Shown: one piece after another, positions 10,868-21,916 of the stretch | Layout: each line of letters begins with the position of its first letter | Position numbering within the stretch: position 1 is the stretch's first letter | Program-made: the position numbers and the translations under genes | The notes under the pieces: model-generated | The model's input: only the letters and a program-made list of their open reading frames with translations | Databases searched by the model: none | What the model was told of the DNA's origin: nothing | Assembly (NCBI RefSeq): GCF_030254825.1 | Contig: NC_083363.1 | Coordinates: forward strand, 41,212,164-41,276,163 | Origin: Meriones unguiculatus | Lineage: Eukaryota; Chordata; Mammalia; Rodentia; Muridae | Length of the DNA: 64,000 nucleotides | Direction of reading: 5' to 3'

Positions 10868-11066
10868 CTTTTAAAAATTTTTTATTACAATTTATTTACT
10901 TTGTATCCCAGCTCTAGCGCCCTCCCTCATCTCTTCCCAATCCCACCCTCCCTTCCTTCTCTCCTTCCATGCCCCTTCTCCAGTCCACTGATAGGGGAGA
11001 TCCTCCTCGCCTTCCATCTGACCTCAGCCTATCAGGTCTCATTAGGACTGGCTGCATCATCTTCCT
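10868..11066 (-). mobile_element. L1 3' end inserted between ORF1 and 5' UTR of an older L1
   Basis: T-rich start, 'tttactttgtatcccagctc', 'ccactgataggggagatcct' and 'ggactggctgcatcatcttc' mark a 200-base, 5'-truncated young L1 in antisense. It splits the older L1, whose 5' UTR resumes at about 11067. Confidence 0.85.
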
Positions 11067-11735
11067 CTGTGGTGAGCACTCGGGGTTGGAAGGAGCCCTA
11101 AGTCATGGGCTGGGGCCTAGTTCTCCTCAAGCAGCCTATAGTTAAACTCAGTTGGACTGATAGGCAGGGAATTTGGGAGTGGGTGTCTAACCTGAGTGAT
11201 TGCGAGGTCCTGCAGGTCTCCACAAGATGTCTAGTAGAGCTGTGAACCATGGGCTTGATCTGCATGTCTCTGGAATATGAATTCGTCCTCAGGATGGTGG
11301 GAGAAGCTGGAATGTGTGAGGGTGGTGCTGTAGAGGTCCGGCAGCTGGTATCCTCTCTTCCCTCCGGAGAAACAGGCTTTTGGGAGTCTGTGCCCCACAG
11401 ACACTGCACTTCTGGTACTCATACTCAGCTGGGCTCCACCATCCGGGTACAGAGCCCACTATGTTCTGATTGTCCAGCCTGTCTCCATCAGGTGATGGGT
11501 AGAACTGTGGATCAGAAGCTGGGAGCCTGTCCCTGGTATCTGGGAGCTGTGTTGAGAATGCAGGAGGAGTCTGGGGTCCAGATGATAACTAGAGTCATGC
11601 ATTTCTGGAACTCGGGGAGTCCTGTTCACGTAGTTGGAAGGTGCTGGGTGCTGGAAACTGAGGTTTGTATGTGTCTTTTGGGCCTGGGAACTGTCCCCCT
11701 AACAAATATATTTTCAAGCAAAGAGTTTTATCTCT
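11067..11735 (-). mobile_element. L1 5' UTR (antisense), GC-rich
   Basis: A GC-richer block upstream (on the minus strand) of the ORF1 fragment. Its composition and its position before ORF1 identify it as an old L1 5' UTR. The ORFs of 60-160 codons predicted through it on both strands have no recognisable domain. Confidence 0.6.
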
Positions 11736-12236
11736 GAAGTAAATTAAAGTTAGACATTTAAAATAGTGTGGAGAAAGTGCAATATATTTACAATGACATG
11801 CAAACTAATTATTCAATAATACACACAATTCTGAATTCTGATTTACAGTGAGCAGACAGAATATATGTATACTATTTAGCTGAATATCTTTTTCATATCA
11901 GCATACATTTCATCATAAAATGTTGCAATGAATTACTCAGTGCACCTATATACAAAATATTTGCCAAGTACTCAGTTAAATTATAGCTTCTTATTTAAAG
12001 TGTTACAATTCATTTACACGTATGATTTATTATGCAAAATGAAATCAGCTCCAAGTATGTACAAATTTCACTTTCTGAATTTATTGAAAATATGTTATAT
12101 CAAGTTTTATATTGCTAACATCACTGGGAAGTTATTCAATGATAAACTTTGCAACTTGACTTATACTCATTCACAGTAGCACTTAACCCTCAGTGAAATA
12201 TATTTTAAAAGACATTATTTGATTCATGAATTGGTT
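11736..12236. other. No recognised feature
   Basis: AT-rich sequence with no recognised repeat. One ORF of 83 codons (11928-12179) is low-complexity and unconvincing. Confidence 0.5.
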
Positions 12237-12445
12237 AAAAATTTCTCAGGCGGGATCGGGACAGGACTGAGATACAGAGTTAATAAAATGTAACTGATAA
12301 AAAAAATAATAATAAAATAAAAAAAGAAACAAATAAAACCATTCAAAGAAAAAAAAACATGTATGCTTTAATGTAAAGCACAATGCATAATAAAAAGCTA
12401 GATATGCCAAGTATATATGCTAACATGAAAAAAAAATTTCTCAGG
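12237..12445 (+). mobile_element. L1 3' end with transduced 3' flank and target-site duplication
   Basis: A 14-base direct repeat 'aaaaatttctcagg' flanks the insertion (12237-12250 and 12432-12445). Inside are the last ~50 bases of an L1 ('gatacagagttaataaaatg') plus an A-rich tail to about 12358. Then come about 70 bases of unrelated sequence (12359-12427) containing 'cataataaaaag', and a second poly(A) at 12428-12436. This is the structure of an L1 transcript that read through its own weak poly(A) signal and used a downstream one. Confidence 0.85.
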
Positions 12446-12484
12446 CTCTACAGACTCTAACTTCTTCTAATGGAACAAATTTAT

Positions 12485-12543
12485 CAATGTATCAATTGAT
12501 ACATTGTATAACTAATTGATACATTGATAACCAATGTATCAAT
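12485..12543. repeat. AT-rich palindrome cluster
   Basis: A perfect 22-base palindrome (12485-12506; half-site 'caatgtatcaa') is followed by an inverted pair 'attgatacattg' (12515-12526) and 'caatgtatcaat' (12532-12543) with a 5-base loop. The same word therefore appears four times in alternating orientation. Confidence 0.9.
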
Positions 12544-12901
12544 ATTTATAATTTCATTTTGCATATTTGTAAAATTAATATATAAATGTTTAATAAGAGT
12601 AATGTTTAATAAGAAACATTAATTTAATGTATTAATGATGAATATCAGTTCCAGAATAATGTATAAGCTCACTTTCTGAATCCTAATGAAATACGTTGCC
12701 AGCTTTGATGAAATCGTGAATCACCAATAACTATGAAAAATATGCTATTGAAGAATGTAATCTGCTCCTTGTTTTCTGGTAAATAGTATTACTGCATACT
12801 TGTTGTGTGGCAATTTTTAAAATTCAAAACATGAGTTATATAAGTGCTGGTGTACTGTCTAATTTTATGTATTTGAAAAATACAAAATATTTGATATATT
12901 T
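12544..12901. other. No recognised feature
   Basis: AT-rich DNA between the palindrome cluster and the ERV retrocopy. No coding signal or nameable repeat. Confidence 0.5.
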
Positions 12902-13067
12902 AAAAGAATCAATAGTGCTTCCATGTATGTGGACCTATCTGCATTGCCCACGTGGCACGCCTGGGTTGGCTACCCAGAGGCTAGTTAAGCTGTAAGCTGG
13001 CTTTCCCCAGGGTCAGATGATTGTTCAAGGTTCCTGAATAAACTGCATTGAAAAAAAAAAGAATCAA
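12902..13067 (+). mobile_element. Poly(A)-tailed, 5'-truncated ERV LTR (U3-R) retrocopy
   Basis: An 11-base duplication 'aaaagaatcaa' lies at 12902-12912 and 13057-13067. Between them are 135 bases of an LTR (from 'tgcttccatgtatgtggacc') that ends at AATAAA (13037-13042), 'ctgcattg' and poly(A) 13051-13060. No U5 follows. The same 3' end is present in the copies at 21639-22771 and 29720-29929. The TATA-like site reads 'ctagttaagc' instead of 'ctatttaagc'. The copy has the look of L1-mediated retroposition, not retroviral integration. Confidence 0.88.
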
Positions 13068-13339
13068 GTTAGTAAAATATGTTAATATTCATAAATGATA
13101 GTGAAATTATTTGTATATACATGGTAAGAGCAGCTAAAAATCTATTCTCAGTAAATTTTGGTGGTGAAAAGTGACATCAGTAATTATGTTCCTCATATAC
13201 TATTAGTTTTATAGTATTAATGAATAGTACTAGATGAGGATAACTTTAATTTTAAAAGGAAATCACAGTGTGTGTGTGTGTGTGTGTGTGTGTTTATTTG
13301 ACACAGTATATTTGTAGAGATTAAAAGACAACCTGAAGA
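13068..13339. other. No gene; contains (TG)n at 13267-13293
   Basis: AT-rich sequence with a 27-base (TG)n microsatellite at 13267-13293. Confidence 0.8.
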
Positions 13340-13435
13340 TGTTACTTCTCTCCCTCTACCACTGGGTCCCAAGGATGAAACTCAGTAGTTAGGCTACGTG
13401 GCAAACAGGTTTTCCCACTGAGCCATTCCATTGTA
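13340..13435 (-). mobile_element. Degraded tRNA-derived SINE head (antisense)
   Basis: The words 'ggatgaaactcagtagttag' and 'cccactgagccattccatt' resemble the reversed tRNA-like head of a B2/B4-type SINE (A box and B box regions). Strongly diverged. Confidence 0.4.
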
Positions 13436-14097
13436 ACAGCATTACTTTGTACCTGTGGCCTAGATCTCAAACTCACCACCAAGGAAACAAAGTCTTACTA
13501 TAACCTTGTGTATCTTTCTTTGAACGGAGTGTAAACAATCACACATACACGGATTCACACCTTCTTTGTGTTTAGCTCATCCCACTTCACTTACAGTCCT
13601 CCGGGCTCACCTGTATTGTCCAGAGTGCCAGGGCTGCTTCTTTATTTTAGGTTTGGTTCACACACATGCACAGAAATCTGTAAATGTTGATGACGTTTAC
13701 ATTGTTTGTATGTCTTGGCATAATGTGCATAATGCCAGAATAAATGCAGGAGAAGCACTGATTCAATTGATTTGCGTTCATACTTAGAAAAGTGATTGGT
13801 ACATAACATAGTTATATTTATGTAATCCTTAGCAGAATTCACAATGTTATTCATAGTGGGTATAAAATTTACAGTCTCACCAAGTGTAAGAACTTCATAT
13901 TCTCTGTACCCTGGCTAACACCCACCAGAAATTTTCTTGTTAATAAAAGCAATTTTATCAAGTACAATCCCATAATTTTGATTTGCTTAGTGATCAATGA
14001 TATGAGAGCTTTCTCATGAACTTGTAGACATTTGTGATTAAAAGATAGATTCAATTCCATTGCCAATTTCTATTCTTAATATAAAAATATAATATTA
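13436..14097. other. No recognised feature
   Basis: AT-rich DNA without recognised repeats. ORFs at 13566-13787 and 13642-13854 overlap on opposite strands and show no family resemblance. Confidence 0.5.
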
Positions 14098-14832
14098 TTA
14101 AAAATTTATTCACTCGGTATCCTGGCTGTGGCCCTCTCCCTTGTCTCCTCCCTTTTCTCTCCCTATGCCCCTCCCCTAGTCCACTGATGGAGAGGACCTC
14201 CTCCCCTTCTGTCTGACCCTAGCCTATCAGGTCTCATCAGTACTGGCTGCATTGTCTTCCCCTATGGCCTGGCAAGGCTGAACCCTGCACCTCAGGGGGA
14301 ACTGATCATAAAGCCTGCCACTGAGTTCATGCCAGAGACAGCCCCTGCTCTCCTTACTAAGGAACCCACTTGGAGAATGAGTCTATGGGCTACATCTGAG
14401 TCTGGGTTTTAGGTTCTCTCCCTGCATGGCCCTAGATTGGGGTATCAGTCTCTGCAGGGCCCCAAGGGCCCAGTTTTTGGCTCTGTTGGTCTACTTTTGG
14501 AGCTCCTGTCCCACCCAGGTCTTTCTATATCCCGCTTCGTTCATAAAATTCCATGCCCTCTGCCCAAACTTTGGCTATGAGTCTCAGCCTCTGCTTGAGT
14601 GAGGTACCCCAGAAGCAGAAAGACACACATGGTATATACTCACCCACAAGTGGTTATTTGACATATAATATAGGATAAACATACTAAATCTATACTCCTA
14701 AAGAAGATAAACAACAAGTAATACCCTGGAGATGATGTTCAACCCTCATTCAGAAGGGCAAATGAAATAGACATAGGAGGCAGGGAACAGGGCAGAAGCA
14801 TACCACAGAGGGTCTCTGAAAGACTTTACTGA
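14098..14832 (-). mobile_element. L1 with 5' inversion (twin priming)
   Basis: 14098-14602 is an antisense L1 3' UTR ('tttattcactcggtatcctg' to 'gagtctcagcctctgctt'). At about 14603 the orientation flips, and 14603-14832 is the sense ORF2 end and early 3' UTR ('agaagcagaaagacacacat', then 'tctctgaaagactttact'). The two pieces are nearly contiguous in L1 coordinates, with about 14 bases missing, as expected for twin priming. Confidence 0.85.
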
Positions 14833-16261
14833 TGGAGGTATTTTTAATTTTTTAAAGTGTATAATCACATAATTTCCTCAATCATCTATTCTCCCCATAA
14901 CCCCTCCTAAGAATTACATTGCTCTAACTAGAAATTTTTTTTTCTGTGTGTGGTGTGGTGTAGCATGGTGTGTATGTGTGTGTAATTTTAAAGAGAAGCC
15001 ATTGTACATTTGTAATCATTTGGATTTTTTGTTTATTTGTTTGCTTTATAATTTCTTTTGAATTGATTTTGTTATTGGACTGTATGACTTCCTCAGATGT
15101 TTTGGATGTTAGTCACTTAGGAAAGCCTCATTTCATTAATTCTTTCTTCTGTAAGTTGCTTTATGTTTCACTTTATCTGTAGAAGGCTTGAGGTCCAGTC
15201 ATTTTTATTTATTTTGCTCTAAATTTATAGTGTCTATAAAATTTCCTCATTTGGATTTTTAATTTTTCCATGTTTTAATATTCTTGAATAGATATTCAAC
15301 ATTAATTTGTTAAAATGAACTCTCACATTTTTAAATTTCCTATGTCATATTTTTTCACACTGGAATGCTCATTATGCTAGGTCTTCATGTTTTTCTGTAA
15401 CTACCATATCATTTTGTGCCATTTTTAATTCTTTCAAATTGGTATCAGCAAAGGAACCAGGAATTTTACAATTTGCTGTCATATTGCTGTACAGTCACTT
15501 ATTATATGTCACATACCTGGCACAAGCTAAAATATTTCTTTCACTGCTAGTGAAGATATAAAAATAGTTGGCTATTCCTACTGTGTTTTCTTTCTCCCTG
15601 CAAGTTGTCTTTTTTATTTCTGCATGCCCTACATATTACCTTCCCTTTAAAGCCAGATGTTAGTCACAACCTGTTGAGAAGGATTCCCCAAATGATTTCC
15701 ACCTGTCATTCAGCCTTGACACATGTTAATGGGTAAAGCTGTTCATGGCATATTACCTTGTGAATTACCTTGAGTCAGCCAGCACGATATATAAAAGAAT
15801 CTGCCAAGCTGACCTGGGACACTAATGAAATAATTGTAATAATTAACTGAAATTGAAAATTCCAAGGGGAAATCCCAAATTTAATACTGTGTTGAGACAA
15901 AACCAAACTCAGACATGCATCACATCTGCTTTAACACCAAAAGAGAATATGTACAACTTGAAAAATGTAAGAAAGCATCACATTCTTTGACATTCCTGGG
16001 TTCAGGTTATTGAAAATATTTAAGCAATAAACTTGAAAGTAGTGGTGATTTTCTTTTATAGCCATACTATCACGTTCTTGTTGAAGAGTTTACTGAGAGG
16101 GTTCCCTAGACAACTTGAAATATTTTACTTGTTGTCGAAGTTTTATAGAATATCCAATAAGTAACAGAGGAACAACTATTAGTTTACTTGAATCTTATCA
16201 CAGATCCGGCATCATACCTAAAAGGCTCTTCTTTATTCAAATGGAGCCTGAATATAACAGT
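14833..16261. other. No recognised feature
   Basis: AT-rich, apparently single-copy. A short TG-rich stretch lies at about 14945-14985. No plausible exon was found. Confidence 0.5.
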
Positions 16262-16345
16262 TGTGTGTTCTTGCAATCAAACCCAGGACTTCAGACATGG
16301 GGAGAACATTCTCTACCCTGGCGCTACATCCTTGGCCCTGAAAGC
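16262..16345 (-). mobile_element. ID/B4-type SINE head (antisense)
   Basis: 'aatcaaacccaggacttcag' and 'gcgctacatccttggccctg' read as the reverse complement of the tRNA-Ala-like head of rodent ID/B4 elements. Confidence 0.6.
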
Positions 16346-16546
16346 AATTATTTATAAACAGGAGACACTCTAGTCAGCAAAGGTTCAAGCTTACAAGCTT
16401 TGTATGAAAACATAAGAGTATGTTTAGGAAGCAGTATGATGGGAAAACACAGTATTAGATAAGTCAACAAGGACTGATAAAATGAATGTAAAAGTATGAA
16501 GAAGAAAACAGAATTTTAGGGGAAAGGCAAAGTAAGCATAGATGGG

Positions 16547-16795
16547 TTTGGAATATGGTTCAGTGAGGAAGTGCTTGCTTAATTATTCTGTGACTATGGT
16601 TCAAATCACAGTATCAAACACATACACACGCACACCCGTGCAAATTTGGTTGACTTTTTTTTTCATCATGCTTGCCATCCACAAGCCCAGATAGGAGAAT
16701 CATCACAAGTTCAAGCCGATCCTCTTCTGCATAGTGAATCTCAAGCCAACCATGAGCACATAGATTCTATTTCAAAAATTTTTCAAGTATCTGTG
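16547..16795 (+). mobile_element. B4-type SINE (ID head plus B1-like body)
   Basis: 'ggttcagtgaggaagtgctt' and 'tatggttcaaatcacagtat' are the A and B box regions of an ID-like head. A CA-rich linker follows, then a B1-like body with 'ggagaatcatcacaagttca' and a degenerate 'tctatttcaaaaa' end. ID-B1 fusion is the hallmark of the B4 family. Confidence 0.6.
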
Positions 16796-18449
16796 AAAAG
16801 AGCACATATACATACAAATTAAGTAGCCATTCAGCATCATACAATAAATACAATCACCGGAATAATGTTATATTTACTTGATTGGACAAGTGTATCTGTG
16901 CTGTACTCCATGATGCAATGATGTGAGGAGAATCCAGATTCAACTAGCAGTAACAAGCTCAGCTCTACAAAAACAGCTGCGCTCCAGCCTGTTTACCACA
17001 GTGACTGCTTTGAGATATTTTATAGAATTCACATCTGTCTGTTAGCCATCAAGTATGACACACACATGCATATATTCCTGTTTTGATGCAGAAACTGTAT
17101 TATATAATACAAATGTAATACTCAGTGATAAATCCAGATTTTAGGGAGGAGAATGGGACAGAGTATGGGAAAGCAAAGCATGCAATGGGGCACCACAGTT
17201 ATCGGTAGGTTATTGGGGAAGGAACCATCCCATCTACAGATTATCTCCTTGTCTCATAGCCTTACCTTCACACTCTTATCAGTAATGTTTCTCAAATACA
17301 GTCATATACGGAGACAGCATATCATCTTAAATCATGAGGAAACGACTGGGGATGTGAAGAAAGTGACCAGAATGGACAACTGTACAAGATTCTCCATGCT
17401 TTTGCATGTTTCTAGTTTAGCCCATACATTAAAAAGAAAGAAAGGGAAGCCTGTTGTGATTACGATAATCTCTTTCACTGTGGCTTTGCTCAGTCTATGG
17501 AGATGTAGATGAGCAGTTATGGCCCTCTCTTGGGTCTTTTGAAATACATCCAGCTGCCTTCAGTTGTGAGTATTTATTTACTGATGTCTTAAGTTAGTGT
17601 ACAGTCAGTTGTGTGAGAACATGAAATGTTGTCCTAGTCATCTCTAAGCAAGTAGACAGGCAGAAGAATGAATGGTTGTTTAGATGACATGATGGATAGT
17701 TAGGGAGATATAAAGAAAGCTAGAAATAGAGAGAAGATAGAAAACTAGGTGGATAAATACAGATGATATGTGTTTATACTTAATACGTATTTGCAATTTT
17801 CATACATCATGGCAGGTTTAGTTTGTATCCTCATAAAGCACATAGGCAAATATTTTAGAAAACATTCTTGTGGAAAGTTTTCATAAATCTCTGTTAAGTT
17901 TTCATAAAATTGAAGAAAGCTGCTTTCTGTCTTCATTAAACTGAACCATTAGTTATTATAGGCTTATCTCCCTGTGGTTTGCCTAGCAAAAGTCTGCCTA
18001 GCAAAAGCAGCTGCTAGTCCCTATTGGAACCTCAGTTCCATTCTAGTAGAAATGCACCACTTTCTTTTCATCTTTGTCTGTGGGAACCCAGGGGTCCTTC
18101 TCTGTCTTGTCCATCTTAAACGACTTTTTAAAATTATTTCTACTTTAGGGATTATAATTCAACTACATTATTTCTCCATTTCCTTTCATCTTTCCTAATT
18201 CTCCGATGAATGCCTCTTTGCTCTCTAGCAAATTCATGGCCTCCTTTTTCATTAGTTGTTGTTATATGCGTATATGGATATGCTTACATATATATGTATA
18301 TGTATATATATATATGTATGTATATATACATATAAATTACCAAATATAACCTGCTAAGTCTATATGCTACTTGTATATATGTTTACAGGGTTAAACATAA
18401 CAACCAAACTAAATGTAGAGTTGTGGAGCCCAGCAGCATGATCTCTTTT
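16796..18449. other. No gene; AT/TG-rich repeat at 18283-18335
   Basis: A 119-codon ORF at 17153-17512 shows no recognisable domain. The rest is AT-rich with a (TATG/TA)n microsatellite at 18283-18335. Confidence 0.5.
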
Positions 18450-19056
18450 TTTTAATTATTTTTTTATGTTTTTAATATTAGTTATAGTTTATTTACTTTG
18501 CATACCAGCTGTAGCTTCCTCCCTCATTCCCTCTCAACCCACCCTCCCTCCCTCATCTCCTCCCTGCCTCTTTCCAAGTCCACTGATAGGGGAGGTCCTC
18601 CTCCTCTTCCATCTGACCCAAGCTTATCAGGTTTCTTCAGGACTGGCTGCAATGCCCTCCTCTGTGGCCTAGAAAGGCTGCTTCTCCCTCGGGAAAGGAG
18701 AAGGTCAAAGAGCCTTCCACTGATTTCATGTCAGAAACAGTCCCTGTTCCCTTTACTAGTCTACCCACTTGGATACTGAGCTACCATGGGCTACATCCAA
18801 GCAGGGATTCTAGGTTATATCCATGCATGGTCCTTGGTTGGAGAAACAGTCTCATATAAGACCCCTGTGCCCAGATATATTTGGTCCTTGTGGAGCTCCT
18901 GTCCTCTCCAGGTTAAGTCAACTCCCCTTTCTTTCATAAGATTCCCTGAACTCTGCCGAAGGTTTGGTTATGAGTCTCAGCATCTGCTTTGATACACTGC
19001 TAGGTGGAGTCTTTCAGAGGCCCTCTGCGGTAGGCTCCTGTCCTGTTAGTTGTTTT
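18450..19056 (-). mobile_element. L1 3' UTR (antisense)
   Basis: Complete antisense 3' UTR order: T-rich start, 'tttactttgcataccagctg', 'tccactgataggggaggtcc', 'ctaccatgggctacatccaa', 'ttggttatgagtctcagcat' and 'ttcagaggccctctgcggta'. Confidence 0.92.
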
Positions 19057-19059
19057 ATC

Positions 19060-19360
19060 CTACTTCCAACAACTCCCATCTAAATGTTGGTGAACACCAG
19101 AAGAGAGAGCAGAAAAGGGCAAGAGGATCAGGGCATTTTCTTTGAGAATGTACCTTCTAATAATATCAGAAGCTACACCTATGAAGTCTTGACTGCTTAA
19201 ACATGAGCAAGAACAACAGTAGGCATGACAGAGTGGACAGCAGAAATCTCATGAGGTCTCAACCCTATACAGAGAACGACAGTCAACTAAGGAATGCTGA
19301 GAGAAGGAAAAATAATCCTACCTAAGGAAGACTAACATGAATTACCTCTTATTTATCTTT
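19060..19360 (+). mobile_element. Old L1-like 3' UTR relic (sense)
   Basis: 'gtaccttctaataatatcag', 'catgaggtctcaaccctata' and 'aactaaggaatgctgagaga' match an old rodent L1-associated 3' sequence I know from mouse. The boundaries are uncertain. Confidence 0.45.
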
Positions 19361-19494
19361 TGGGTTTGGTGTATTTGTGTATGGGGCAGCTGAGAGAAAA
19401 AAAAAAACAACTCTCAACTTAATGTAGAAATAAATGAGTTATTGCTTTTCTTTGTTTATATTCTATCTCCCATGATAAAAGAATACACTAAGGT

Positions 19495-19680
19495 GGGCTG
19501 GAGAGATGGCTCAGCAATCAAGAACACTTGCTGATCAGATCATTCCAGAGGACCCAGCCTTGACATGGCAGCTCACACCTGTTTGTAACTCCAGTTCCAG
19601 AGGATCTGGCACCTTCACACACAGACATGCAGGCAAAATGTCAAGGCCCATGAAATAAAAATAAATATTTTAAAAAATAC
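19495..19680 (+). mobile_element. B2 SINE
   Basis: 'gggctggagagatggctcag' (A box region), 'tccagaggacccagccttga' in the B box region, 'ggcagctcacacctgtttgt' and an 'aaataaaaataaatatttt' tail give the full B2 layout in sense. It is a Pol III-type SINE derived from tRNA. Confidence 0.93.
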
Positions 19681-19794
19681 ATTATTTTTTTTATAAACAA
19701 GAAAACTATATATTGCACTCCAAATCTTTAGAAAACCTTGGAAAATAATTTTGAATACATATGTTATTATCATCGATTTTACGGTGTCCCTACT

Positions 19795-20125
19795 ATCTTT
19801 CTTAGCTTCCCTGTTGTTGTGATAAAATTCTATGACAAAATCAGCTTAAGGGAGAAAGGGCTTATTGCATGTCACAGTTTAAGATTATAGTCAATCTCTC
19901 TTAGGAAATTAAGGCATCAAGAACTTAGGGCAGCTGTTTACATGACACCCACAATACAAAAACAGAGATAAGTGCAAGGAAGTGCTCTCCTTACTTTATT
20001 CAGTCTGTATGATCTAGTATCCTTTGATCCAGGAATAATCCCATATCAATTAACAAAATTAAGATAATTCCCAGTTCCAGAGGCCCATCCCTAGGAGATT
20101 CCTGGTTCTGTTACATTAGCAAATA
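19795..20125 (-). mobile_element. LTR-like rodent repeat (antisense)
   Basis: 'ccctgttgttgtgataaaat', 'ggagaaagggcttattgcat', 'tatcaattaacaaaattaag' and 'ccagaggcccatccctagga' follow the order of a common rodent LTR-like repeat related to the element at 8102-8514. Confidence 0.55.
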
Positions 20126-21025
20126 ACCAGAAAATTATCCCTCTAAATAAAACAGTAGCAAAACAAAATGATATATTAAAAAAAATAATTTTACCAAGTA
20201 CTGTTTGATTTTGCTTACATAGATTTTTCTTTTGTATTCATTCCCTCGTACTCATATTCCTTTTATTTTAAGTCATATTTTGGAGGACTTTTTTAATATT
20301 ATAAATAATTGTCCCATTTTGAAGTTCCCCCAATTATGTGTAGATGGCAGATTAAACAAATTTTTCAAAAAGGTTGATGACTTCATGCTTTATAATTTCA
20401 TGTTTCCATACATGACCCTGTCTCAAAAAACAGAACAACAACAACAAAATGTTTCTAACACAGTAAACCAAAGTATAATTGAGAAAATTATTGTGCCACA
20501 TTTTCATATCTACAAATATGGTATAGGAATTATAAATTAAACTAAACAATACAAAAGTGGATTTTTTATATATAACTAACCAACAAACTGGTCTTGTAAT
20601 TTGGGTGTATTAAAATCATTTTTAAATTCCCACAATCAGAAGATATTTTCAGGGACTATATGCCCCCAACTCACATGTAGGATATACGATTATCTTGACA
20701 AAGCAAAAATCAAATTGTCAAAAGAACCAGCAATCAGCACAGAAGTGTCTCGGTAGGCATATTTTCTTCAAAGATGCTAATAAAGCCATTATGCTTATTA
20801 CAAGTTGTTATTAAACATTCAAAATGACAACTGTAAGATGAAGACATACTGTGGCAAAAACCCATGAGGAAGGACAAAACTTCCAGGGAATACAGAACTC
20901 GGCAAAGCATAGGAAAGCATGATATATGTTTATATAGTCCTGACATTTGAAAGATGTTCATGTCCTACCAAGTAAAAATATGTGTTTTGCTGTTTGATGT
21001 TTTATTGGCTCACATTTCCATTTTT
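20126..21025. other. No recognised feature
   Basis: AT-rich. The opposing ORFs at 20232-20540 and 20352-20549 share the same bases and neither looks real. Confidence 0.5.
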
Positions 21026-21163
21026 TTGAGGCTAGTTCTCATCCTGCAGCCCATGGTGACCACCAACCACTACTTAACCCAGGCTGGCCTTAAACTCCAG
21101 ACAATCATTGGGCCTCTGCTTCTCAAATTCTGAGATCAGAGTTGTGAACCATCAGGCCCATTG
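21026..21163 (-). mobile_element. B1 SINE (antisense)
   Basis: 'aacccaggctggccttaaac' and 'ttctgagatcagagttgtga' are the reversed B1 body, a 7SL-derived SINE. It is diverged. Confidence 0.75.
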
Positions 21164-21182
21164 CTGAAAAGTAATTAAATCA

Positions 21183-21309
21183 AGCCAGGATGAGTGATAA
21201 ATGTCTTTAATCTCATGCATAGGAGACAGAGGCAGGAGGATTACAACACCTTTCAGGGCAGTCTGCTTAATGGCAAATTCCATACCAGCAGGAACCTTGC
21301 CTCAAAATG
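21183..21309 (+). mobile_element. B1-like SINE (sense)
   Basis: 'gataaatgtctttaatctca' and 'gacagaggcaggaggattac' match the B1 left half; the body ends 'ccttgcctcaaaatgcg'. Its tail runs straight into the microsatellite at 21309. Confidence 0.75.
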
Positions 21310-21407
21310 CGCACACACACACACACACACACACAAAGAGAAAGAAAGAATGAAAGAAAGAAGGAAAGAGAGAAAGAAAGGAAGGAAGGAAGGAAGGAAG
21401 GAAGGAA

Positions 21408-21445
<38 letters not shown>

Positions 21446-21446
21446 A
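21309..21446. repeat. Compound microsatellite (CA)n-(GAAA)n-(GGAA)n
   Basis: A 24-base CA run is followed by GAAA/GAAT units, about eight GGAA units (near 21377-21412) and then a clean GAAA run. It grew from the A-rich tail of the B1 copy next to it. The Lys/Glu/Arg and Phe/Leu/Ser ORFs here are repeat translations. Confidence 0.97.
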
Positions 21447-21659
21447 ATTAACCCAGCTGAAGAAGTAACTTTAAATATTGAAATGATCACATGTATTTCA
21501 TTTATATTTCACATGAATATAAAGAGGAAGTAATATTAAATTTGTGGTTGAAAGTTCTCTGTGGCTCCATCTCAGGTGGATATTTTCGAACAAAATATAT
21601 TGAAAATGACCTAACTTAAAGTCACATCTTGATCATAGTGTCATCTGATTTTTTTTTTT

Positions 21660-21916
21660 CAATGCAGTTTATTCAGGAACCTTGAACAATCCTCGGACCC
21701 TGGGGAAAGCCAGCCCACAGCTTAAATAGCCTCTGGGTAGCCAACCCAGGCGTGCCACGTGGGCAATGCAGATAGGTCCACATACATGGAAGCAAGCCAG
21801 ATTCTCAGCCTTAGCCAAATGTGGAGTTGTTCGTGACAGAGAGCACTCACCATTGGGAAGGTGGAAGGCGGAAACCAGCTCCATCTTTAAGGCATAGCAT
21901 TCCGCAGCTCTCTACA
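21660..21916 (-). other. ERV LTR, U3 and R only
   Basis: U3 begins with TG at 21916 ('tgtagagagctgcggaatgc'), directly after the polypurine tract. It holds a CCACGTGG palindrome (E-box type), a TATA-like 'ctatttaagc', and AATAAA at 21673-21668 eight bases before the poly(A). The length is about 257 bases. The absence of U5 indicates that this is the 3' end of an RNA. An ORF of 71 codons (21884-21669) runs through it but resembles nothing except the same LTR at 29735-29891. Confidence 0.85.

Noticed and set aside
10223..11101. Hydrophobic plus-strand ORFs that could be membrane proteins
   Set aside because: They are the wrong strand of L1 ORF1 and L1 UTRs; the minus strand carries the recognisable ORF1 coiled coil.
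11249..11737. 162-codon ORF on the plus strand
   Set aside because: It is antisense to an old L1 5' UTR, with an overlapping ORF on the other strand and no domain.
12485..12543. Possible CRISPR-like or operator array from the repeated word
   Set aside because: The copies alternate in orientation with very short, unequal spacing in rodent DNA. There is no array of direct repeats and no neighbouring genes.
18498..18779. Recurrent proline-rich 'LPKSTDRGGPPPLPSD' ORFs at 7.3, 18.5, 24.8, 40.1, 49.0 and 50.0 kb that look like a gene family
   Set aside because: They are translations of the antisense L1 3' UTR ('tccactgataggggaggtcc'). The shared peptide reflects the shared repeat.
21194..21451. 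Lys/Glu/Arg-rich ORF
   Set aside because: It is a B1 tail plus a GAAA/GGAA microsatellite.
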